Shown one piece after another: positions 26,501-36,673 of a stretch of DNA of 64,000 bases. The position numbers were made by a program, and so were the translations under genes. Origin of the DNA: Monodelphis domestica. Lineage: Eukaryota > Chordata > Mammalia > Didelphimorphia > Didelphidae. The notes beneath the pieces are model-generated. The model made no database searches, was not told where the DNA came from, and saw only the letters and a program-made list of their open reading frames with translations. The stretch covers positions 229,238,872 through 229,302,871 of the forward strand of contig NC_077233.1 in the NCBI RefSeq assembly GCF_027887165.1. The letters are read 5' to 3'. The number at the start of each line of letters is the position of its first letter. Position 1 is the stretch's first letter.

Positions 26501-29500
26501 GACCGTTTCCCATTTCTTTGCTCTTTGAGAGGTAGAGACCTAACAGTGGTATACTTGGTCAAAGGGCATAGTGACTTTTTATGGATAATTTCAAACTGCT
26601 TTCCAGAATGGTTATATTCAGTCACAGGTTCACCAACGGTATATCAATATGTCTGTTTCTCCAGAGCCCTCCAATATTTATCATTTTCCTTTTTTGTCAT
26701 CTTTGCCATCCTAATGGGAGGGAGAGAGTAGAATCTCAGAAATGCTTTAACTTGTATTTCTCTAATTAGCAGTAATTTGGAGTATTTTTTCATATGGCTA
26801 TAGGTAGCCAGGGTTTCTTCTCTTGAGAACTATACATAAGACCATTTATCAACTGGTAACTGACTTTTATTCTTAAAAATTTGAATGAGTTCCTTTTGTA
26901 TGTTGGAAACAAGGCCTTTATAAGAAAAAAAATCTAAGTCAGCATTGGATTGTTGAAACAGAAAAGAGTTAATTGCAGGAAACTACAGGATCAGGGATCA
27001 CAGGAAAAATCAGAAGTGAGGAACAGCAAAACAAAGAACTATGGCTTGGAGAAATTAATCCAGACCTTACTTTTTTCTGATTCTTTGAGTCATGGGAACA
27101 GTGTGTGTCTGGGCAGAGAAGGGTGCCGAGTGAACCAGAGCACAAATGATATCAGTAAGGAGGATTATATAGATAACTTTGAGAACAGAGCAAAAGATTT
27201 TCTTGAGTATTTACATGATCAGTTAAAAGTCTTTCCAGTTTTTTGTTGTGCAAATAAAATCTTTTCTATATTTAATGTCTATGTTAAGAGTGGTTTTAAG
27301 CTGAGGAAGCATAATGAAACAGACACTGATATTCTCTGGGTTTTCTGACATAGGAGTACAAACCAGAGAAATCTATGAGGCATCTACAAAACTGTGCCAC
27401 AAAGAATGTTCCAGCACCAAAATTACAGAAATAAAAGTACCCAAATGCACTAACTGAATAGATACTAGGTATAATTTTCAATGGAAAACATTATAGCCCT
27501 GAGGAGATACTCTCTAAGTATAAGCACTATTTAACAGAATATGCCACAGAAACACATCTGAAACTTTTATTTTGGCATGAACAGAACAAGTAATATACTA
27601 GAAGGGGAAAATAAAATCAACTATGAAAATTAAAAGAAAAAAATTTTTTTAAGTCTAAGAAAATAAATTTTTAACAGAAGTGCCAATAATTATTAATTAT
27701 AAATAAATTTAATTTTAACAACCTGTGGAAATTATTTATAATGAAAATAATGCGTAATCTCATAGACAAATAAAATAGGTAGCCAAAGATATGGTATGAT
27801 TTGAAAGGAATCTAATCCAAACTTCACCATCAAAGATCAATGTGAGTTACTCATTATCCTGTCTAAGTATTATCTTTAAAATGAAAATGTCTCATTAACT
27901 CCTTAGTGTGAATTAATTTGTAAGAGAGTTAGAGGTAAAATAGATCTGAGGCAGCATAAAAATTCTAGTTTTTACTGAAAAGGAAGAGGACAATGGAAGA
28001 GAGAGGGATTAGTTTACTTCACTAATATATATATACAGCTTTGCCTAAGCATTTAGCAAGGAAAAGCCAAAAGGAAATATACAATTCAATCTCTCCTATC
28101 TTTCCAAAAATCAGCTTCTGATAGTTTGATTGAGAGGCAAACTAACCTCATATATAAATAAATACAGAAAGACTCAAGTCAAAGGACTTTTTTTCACCCT
28201 GGAAAGGGTGAATGAGAAGAACTAATGTAATTTTCACAATTTTTTCTTTCTTTATTGGCAAACGTTTATGGATTTTGGATCAGGAAGATTGTACTTACAT
28301 GCTAGCTGTGAGATAAAATGCCAAAATGTAATAGTGCTCCTGTCCCAGGAGCAACATCACAGTTGCAGCTGCTCCTTCTATATAGAAGGAAAATAAAATG
28401 ACCTTATAGTAACCAAACTTCTTGAGCCAGGAGTGGCTAATAAGCACAAGAAACTAAAAGAGAAAAAGAATGACATTGGGTTAGGAAAGGCCACTCATTA
28501 CTCATTAACCAAAGGTTCATAATAGTCATTTGTGGTAAATGAGATAATAATTCTCATTCAATTATTATTAACTACAATTGTTAATTATATCTATTTGTAT
28601 TTTAATGCTTTTTGTATTTTTATGGTTTTGTATGTTTTAAAGCAAAGTATTTTCAAATCATATTAGCTACCAAAATGTTTATCCTCAAAAAAGCAGCAAT
28701 ACCCTATAGTCTCTGATAACTAATATATATTTCTTCCTTTCAACAAAGACATTTCCTGACCATTTCGTTCTTCATTTTTCTTTATGAAAAAAAAAAAAAA
28801 CAACCTTCAAGGAGACTTGTTATTTTACATATAAACTAAAGCACTTTATTAATAGCATGAGTCTTTATTTGGGATCTACTTACTCTTATTTTATATACAG
28901 TTCTAAAAAGCTTGGTTATCTGCAAGGTCAAAGGACATTAGAACTAACAAGGAGGTGCTCTAGTTAGGTGCTTTAAATTAATATATAGCACATGTATATC
29001 ATCTATACCACATATGTACAAATATGTTAACAGGTATACGATATACAACACACACCTATAACCATACATGTATGCTATATACATGCAATGTGTATGTACA
29101 TACCCACAACACACATGTACTATACCATGACATGCAAAAATACAGAACATGCCTATGTTCTGTATTTATAGCATGTAAGGTACAAACCACATGTTTAATA
29201 TATGTACATGCATGTAAGTGTGTAATGTGTATATAAATTGTATAAATGGAGATTTTGAACCCTAGACTTCAATCCCCAAAAGTCCTTGGTATTTCCCAGA
29301 ATTCCCTATAATCTCACCTGAGTCTCCACTTGGGCAAGGTCACAATTAGTATTTAACTGGCAGTAATGCCTCCCAAGCTCTCTCTGCCATTGCAATGATG
29401 TAGGAAGTATAGTGGTAAGCTAAGCTAAGCGTGGGGATTTGGAATGGGCTAATCAGTCATGGGCACGTGGTTTTTATTTGTATCTTCTTTATTCCTTGAT

Positions 29501-32500
29501 TTCTAATAATCCTATAAACCTCATAAAATATAATAATTTTATTAGTAGAGATATAATTTAAAATTTTACAAAATATATTAACACACAGCATGTATATACA
29601 AGCATATAGCAAGTGTATCTTATACACATACAACATGTATGTAAATACATAACATACATATACTGTACACACAAGGACTGAGAAGTGAAAGCTAACAGTT
29701 TAATGGCAAAGAGGTATGCTTTTTAAAACAAATAAACTCAAACATCTGAGGCCATTTAGGCACAGGCAACTAGTCACACTTCAACAGATTACATTGGGGG
29801 TAATGTTCCTAATGATGACTTTGAGTCATCAAGAGAAGGTTATATTATGCCAAGAGATATTTTCATTAGATTTCAAATTTGAAGGAAAAAATTGAAGAGT
29901 CCTTTGAGATAATCTAGGCTAGCTCTATCATTGTACAGATGAGGGAATTAGACATAAAGTAGTTAAATGATATTCAATTTAACCAAGTGGAAAAGTCCAT
30001 TATATGCCTAAGAAATACTTGCATCCAAAATTGTTGCTAAAATAAGTTTTTTATATTTAAAGGGGATAAATTCTCAGCTACAGGAAAACCTTAAAAATTC
30101 TTGATGGATGAGATTTTATTTGGTGTTACTATCATAGAAAACTTTGTTATGAAACTAGAATAATATTCATGTTATCTGTGTCACAACAAATTTTTACCTG
30201 TATGTAGCTTATACAGACAAACAAGCTTTATCAGTACAGATTTTTTTCCCTAGCTTCTTTAAAAAAATTATTGAGTTCTCCTTACCCTGAAAACTGGACC
30301 AAGATTCCTTGGGCAAAAACCTCTTTTAACTAAGGATATACTTAGGAATCTTAAATGCTTAAGTGTAGCAATCAGGACCTATATCAAGGAAATTGCTTAG
30401 TTACTTCTATATGTTTGTCAAAACTTCAGAGAAAACTCTAGGGAAGTTTCCATGTCAAACATTAAGCCAAGATTACTGGACCATCACATTAAAAACCTAA
30501 TGTTATTGCTAATTTACCTCTCTTTTATTCAATCAGTTATCGTGCCTTGCTAATTCTTCTTCTATAATTTCTTTTACATTTATTCCCTCTGGTCTATTCC
30601 CAATGTTATAATTATAGTATAGACACTTATTTTAAACTACCTGGTCTAATGCAATAATGCAATAAGTTTTTAGGCCTTCTGGCCTTCACTCAGATTCTTC
30701 TGCCATTGTGAATGTGTTTTTATCACCTTTAATATATTAAGTTCCATACAATTTTACCTAAATGTTTATCTTAGCTTATTTAGCAGGTACTTTTAATGCT
30801 TGATGACTTTGAGATGAAATATCTGACATCTAAAGTCCCTTGCAGATTTCAATCTATGACCTTCTAATCACATCTTGTTTTGTACTCATTGGGTTTCCCC
30901 AATCTTTTCCCATCTTCCCCTGCCTCCCCCTTTTCCTCATAGTAATTTTCCCTTTTTTCTAATATCTGTTCCAAAATTGACTATATATAATAAATCTATG
31001 TAAACATAAATTTTTCTCAAATTAACACAATTAGGCCTCATAATTTCTTTAGTAATGTGATGGCTAACAGTCATCACATACAATAATAATCTACATATCA
31101 GTAATTATGGCAAACCAAATATATTCTTGTTGTAATTGTAAAAGCAAGATTAAATCTGTTCAATTAAGTGAATAAAAATTGTGTTTTGTTTCAATAGTGA
31201 CAAGTCAATATTAAACTGTCCCAGACACCTAAGACACATAGTCTGACTTCACCTCTGACTTTTAAAGTCCTTAGTTTCCTTCAAGGCTTAACTCAGATGC
31301 CATTTCCCACTATAAGTCTTTTCTTATTTCCCCAGTGTTCTCCCCCTCCTTAAATATTTTTCAAGGAAAAATCTATAATGGCTATTCTCCTCAGACCTCA
31401 CATAGCATTTTGTTTTGTAACTAATTCATTTATTATGAATTATGAAATCATGAAACACTGAATATTATAGCTATGTATTTACATCCTAATCTCTTCTAAA
31501 TAGCATGGAACAATGGAACGAGCTCTGGATTTGGAGTAAGCAAACTTGGGTTCGAATCCTGGATGCCATCATTCTTGTGTAGCTGTGCACAAGTATAACT
31601 TGTTATTTTCTCTAAACCTGCTTCCTCATCTATAAAACAAGGGAACCAAACTAGATGATTTATTTTCTTTAATCCCTTCTAGGTTTATATCTAGATGCCA
31701 AGACAACAAGTTCTGGGAGAGTGGGGTCTCATCTAAACTTTAGATCTCCTTGCCTGCCTAACTCCTATTGCCTGGGATGGGGAAAGGGTATATGACTGAA
31801 AACTCTCACATACAGAAACCTCTAGGAATAAAGGGAACAAAGGAGATTAATTTTTACAGGGAAAGGCAACATTACCACTAAGACTTGAGCAATACCTAAT
31901 AACTGATTAATATTATATATAACATGACCTGGTAAAAAGTAGTTCTTTGTTTCAGATTACCCCATCCTACAACAAAAAATAAGGAGCTCTCTGAAGATTC
32001 TCTGATTCTTCATAATGCCAACATGGTTTGGTGCTTCTTCACCTGCCTGCCCCAAATATGGGAGAGGGTAACCATAGACCATATATATGGATGCATGAAG
32101 GAACAAGTCTCTGTGTATGTCTGTGTATGTTCTCCGTATACCAGCATCAATTATGCTTCATACTTAAAAGACTCATATTAGTTTGTATAACAATTACAAG
32201 CATCAGATATTGACTTGCATTTGTTTTATTTCCTCCTTTCTCTCGTCTCTTTACAATGGGCAATGCTGATTTTATAGCCAGCAAAGAGTTAAGTCTTTTT
32301 TCATCCCTGTAGGAAAGATTAAAAACATTATTACATACCTGTGGACAAATAAACCCTGCCCCATACATGATGCTCCTCATGGAAGAAGAAAAAGCATCTT
32401 TGGGAATGAGGTTATCAGCAAAGATCATCATGAAGTTGTTGAAGATGGTTAAATGGAAAACTTGGAAAAAATTCATTGACAAGAAAAGCAGAAAATTTTT

Positions 32501-35500
32501 CTGGGTTAAGATTTGTTTGGTCAATAAGATAACTGAGGACCAAGAGAACTCTGATTCACTTTCTGAGTCAGTGCTTTCTCCAGGACTTCTTTTAAGTTCA
32601 TAGTGACTCATACTGTAAATGCCAGTATAAAAAAGGCAGGCAGTAGCAAGAACAGCAATGACAATGGAAAAAGCCTGGAAATAAGGTAAATTTTCCATGT
32701 TATCAGAGATAAGGCCACAGAAAAGTATGCTGGTAGATCCCACTAGAGAGGCCACTTGGTTATATTTGATAAGCTGAAGTCGACTCTCATGTCGAGTGGA
32801 AATCTCTGCAAACAGCGCACACTGGGCTAGTTGTACAAAAGTCAGCATGCCATCAAATGCACATAGGGACACCACAAGGTGGAGCCCGCTGAGCCAGTCA
32901 CCTTCGTGGTATTGTTTCCAAGGGAACCAAGGAAGGAGGAAAGCCAGTGCATAGAAAGGGGCACCATACAAGATAGCAGTCTGACGTCCAGAACAATAAG
33001 ATGCCTTGGAGTTGTCTTGAATGTATCCAAAAAGAGGGTCATTAAAAGTGTTCCAAATCATAAAAATTATCTGGAAGAGAAAAAAAGAGGACATATAAGA
33101 TTGTTCAATCAATGTAGAATAAAGCTAAAAGTAGCCCCCCCGAATTTTTTATTTATAATTATTTATTATTTGGACCATGTCTCAGTAGCACAGAGGATAT
33201 ACCCTGGAATATAGATAGCTGGCTCACTGGAATATTACCTAGAGTACAAAGAGTCTTGGATATCTTGCTTATTTCTCAGTAAGGTAAAAACTTTTTTCTA
33301 GCAATTACCTCTGTGATTTGGGCCAGCTAGGTGGTGCAGCAGACAGAGTGTTGGGCCTGGTCAGGAAGACCCAAGTTCAAATTTGACCTCAGACATTTAC
33401 TAGGCTGGGTGACCCTGAGTAAGTTGCAATCCTGCTTGCCTCAGTTACTTCAACTGTAAAAAAAGAGCTAGAGAGGGAAATGGCAAACCATTCCAGTATG
33501 TTTGCCAAGAAAATCCCAAAAAGTCATGAAGAGTCAGCTATGACTGAAAATGACTAAAACAACATTTCTATCCAGGCTCTGGGAAAGAATGAACTCCAAA
33601 AGGCACGCTAGTAGAAAGATGACTCAATCAAAACCCAAAAGATCGGTGCTCTAATCCCAGATCTGACATTAGGCATGTGACCTTGGATGAGAAACAGAAC
33701 TTTTTCACTTGGTTTCCTCGTCTGTAACAGGGACAGACTAGGTCGGATGATCCCTAAGGTTTCTATAACTCTGCAATTCCAATAATCAAGGTTAACTCTA
33801 AAACTGATCAAACCAGCAGGGGGCATGCATGTTAAAACTGTAAGATATGTTTTAGATTCATATTGATATCAGGCATTAACAACAAAGTGGCTTGCTCTTG
33901 TATAACTCCACCAGGAAAATTAAGATACCAATCTTCACTTCCTACAAACAAATAGATGCTATCATCAGAAATGAAGGGGGGAAGCTGGGTGGCTCAGTGG
34001 ATAGCGAGTTGGGCCTCGAGATAGGCAGTCCTGGGTTCAAATCTGACCTCAGACACTTCCTAGCTGTGTGACCCTGGGCAAGTCACTTAATCCCCATGGC
34101 TTAGCCCTTATAGTTCTTCTGCCTTGGAACCAATAAACAGTATTGATTCTAATATAGAAGGTAAGGGTTTAAAAAAAATAAATGAATACAAAATACTTGT
34201 GGTAATTTCTGCCATTCTAAATTTTAAGGGTCTTTGGTTATATTCTTTATTAATCTTCTGATGACTATCCAATAGCTAGTAAAAGTTTCAACATAGTTTA
34301 TAAATATAAGTATATATGAATAATATAAACATATATAAGAAACACTAAAAAGAGAAATCAGTATGTTAATATTTGCTTATTTTTCCTTATGTAATAACAC
34401 CTTAATTATCTAGCCTTATCAGAAAATGAACTTTACATAAGTGATATTCTACTATGTGTCAAAAATTTTCATTTTATCTAACTTTTTTTTAAAAAACCTT
34501 TACCTTCTGTCTTATGTGAAAGAGGAATTGGGAAAGGCATGGAGCGAGACAAGAAGCAGTGGCTGAGTCGATCAAACCAAGGTTCCATTTGGAATGTTAC
34601 CAGGAAACTGTTGAAGGCAAAAGCCAACTGTGGCTGGACTCTGATTACCTGCCTTCTGCTGGTTGTCATATTCCAGGGAAGGAGGAGCTGATTTATCTCC
34701 TGGACTTGGATATCTCTCTGACTTGCTCTGTTGGTGATAGTGACTGAGAGCCAGACCGTTCAATCATTTCCCTCAATATCCTCCAACCTGTAGTATAGGG
34801 AGATCCCCAACCCTCGTTCCTCCATTCTCTATCCTTTCCTGTCTTCCCTAAATAAACCCTTACTTAAGATAAAGAAGAGAAAAGTATTTTCATTTGAGAC
34901 ACCATCAACTCACCCGGAGTGATTTAGTAGGAAGCAGAAGACAAGGGGGCGGGAAGCTGAAGAAGCTGAAGAGGGAGGCTGGGAGAGGGGGAGGAAGGGA
35001 GATAGAGTGTGAGGAAGGGAAAGACGGAGGAAATAAGATAACTGCCTGATCTATTCGTTATCATTAACCATCAAATATACCCTCTCATTATTATCTGTTA
35101 CAATTTGGCACCCAGACTGACTGAACTTTACAATCCCTGAAACAACAGAAAAATGTTTAAACAAGTGCTCTGTGGGGTAACTGTGCTGGCAGCCATTATG
35201 GGCTATTGGATCTATAACATCCTCTACAGTAAAATGACCACTATAAGAGTAGATTCGGTGGAATACCTTGGCAGCACTACTATGTTCATACTCCAGTTGC
35301 CATTCCCCTGGCAGATGAAGACTCAGGTTTATATCATTTCCGTGGCTGCTATACAGACACTGACCTATCTGAAGAACATCTATAGATTTGTGATTCCCAA
35401 ACAGACAGCAAAGATAATTCCTCTTTCACACTTAGCATCAATGCTGTGCATTGTTTCCAAGGCAGAAAAGCGGTAAGGGCTAGGCAATGGGAATTAAGTG

Positions 35501-36623
35501 ACTTGCCCAGGGTCACCCAGCTCCAAAATGTCTGAGATCATATTTGAACTCAGGACTTCCCATCTCCAGGCCTGGTTCTCAATCCACTGATATTTTGTCC
35601 ATTTTTAATGAAAACCCACTGTGTATTTCTATTCTACTTAAAAGATTTTTGGGGTTCCAATGTCTCATTGTCATAGGAAACTTTCAGTGAGAAAATTCTC
35701 CAAAATAATTATGAACAACAAGTGCTTGGAACTAATTGCCTATGGCATCTTAAATGTAAGGGACTTGAGGGTCACAGAGCTACTATTTTCCAGATGCGGA
35801 ACTTGAACTCAGGTCCAACTCTCTAAATCACTATACCAGGCTGCCTGTCAAACCATATATATTGAACATAATTCAACCTTTTCTTGACTATTAAATATCA
35901 TTATCATAGATCTGTTATTACTATACAGGGTAATAATATAGTTCTATGTAATGTTGTTTTTTTCTCCCTTCTCCCTTGGGTCAGGTTGCCAGTCGATCCA
36001 TCCCTTGCAGGAAAGCTATAGAATCAAGCTTTTTTTGTTTTTAAACCCTTACCTTCTGCCTTAGTTCTAAGGCAGAATACTGGTAGTAAGGGAAGGGCAA
36101 TTGTGGTTAAGTGATTTGTCCAGGGTTCCACAGCTAGGAAGTGTCTAATCCGGATTTGAACCCAGGTCCTCTTGACTCCAGACCTGTCACTCTATCCACT
36201 CTGTGCCCTGAATCTTTTTTATTTTTTTTAAGTTTATATTAAGTAAGAGTCAACAAAGTTCTAAGTCAAGGGTTCTTAACCTCTTTTGAGTCATGGATTC
36301 CTTTCAGAGTCTGGTAAAACCCCTTTCTCAGGAGAATGTTTCTAAACTGATAAAATAAAATATACAAGATTATAATGGAAACCAATTACAGTAAAATAGT
36401 TTTAAAATTTTTTTAAAAATTAATGGGATCTAGGTTAATAACTTTTGGTCTTATGATTTATTAAAAGAATGAAATTCTTAGTTAAGAGTACAAAGACTTT
36501 GTAAGAGCCATTTCCATTGGTGGGAGACCTTTTTTTCTTATTTATGGTTGCAATCAATATATTATGAGTGAGATGAAATTTCTAGATGACTTACTGGTAG
36601 ACAGATGAGTTGTTATCATTTGT

Positions 36624-36673
<50 letters not shown>

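Larger units (their letters stand above)
28460..31249. other. MFSD13B intron 2, mostly unassigned
   Basis: Apart from the ACATGTATA tracts and a weak MIR, nothing recognised. 30490-30960 may be very old LINE sequence but I cannot place it. 31700-32330 likewise holds nothing clear. Confidence 0.5.

Noticed and set aside
28975-29240. Possible CRISPR-like or satellite array from repeated ACATGTATA words
   Set aside because: No constant unit or spacing; simple-sequence decay in an animal genome.
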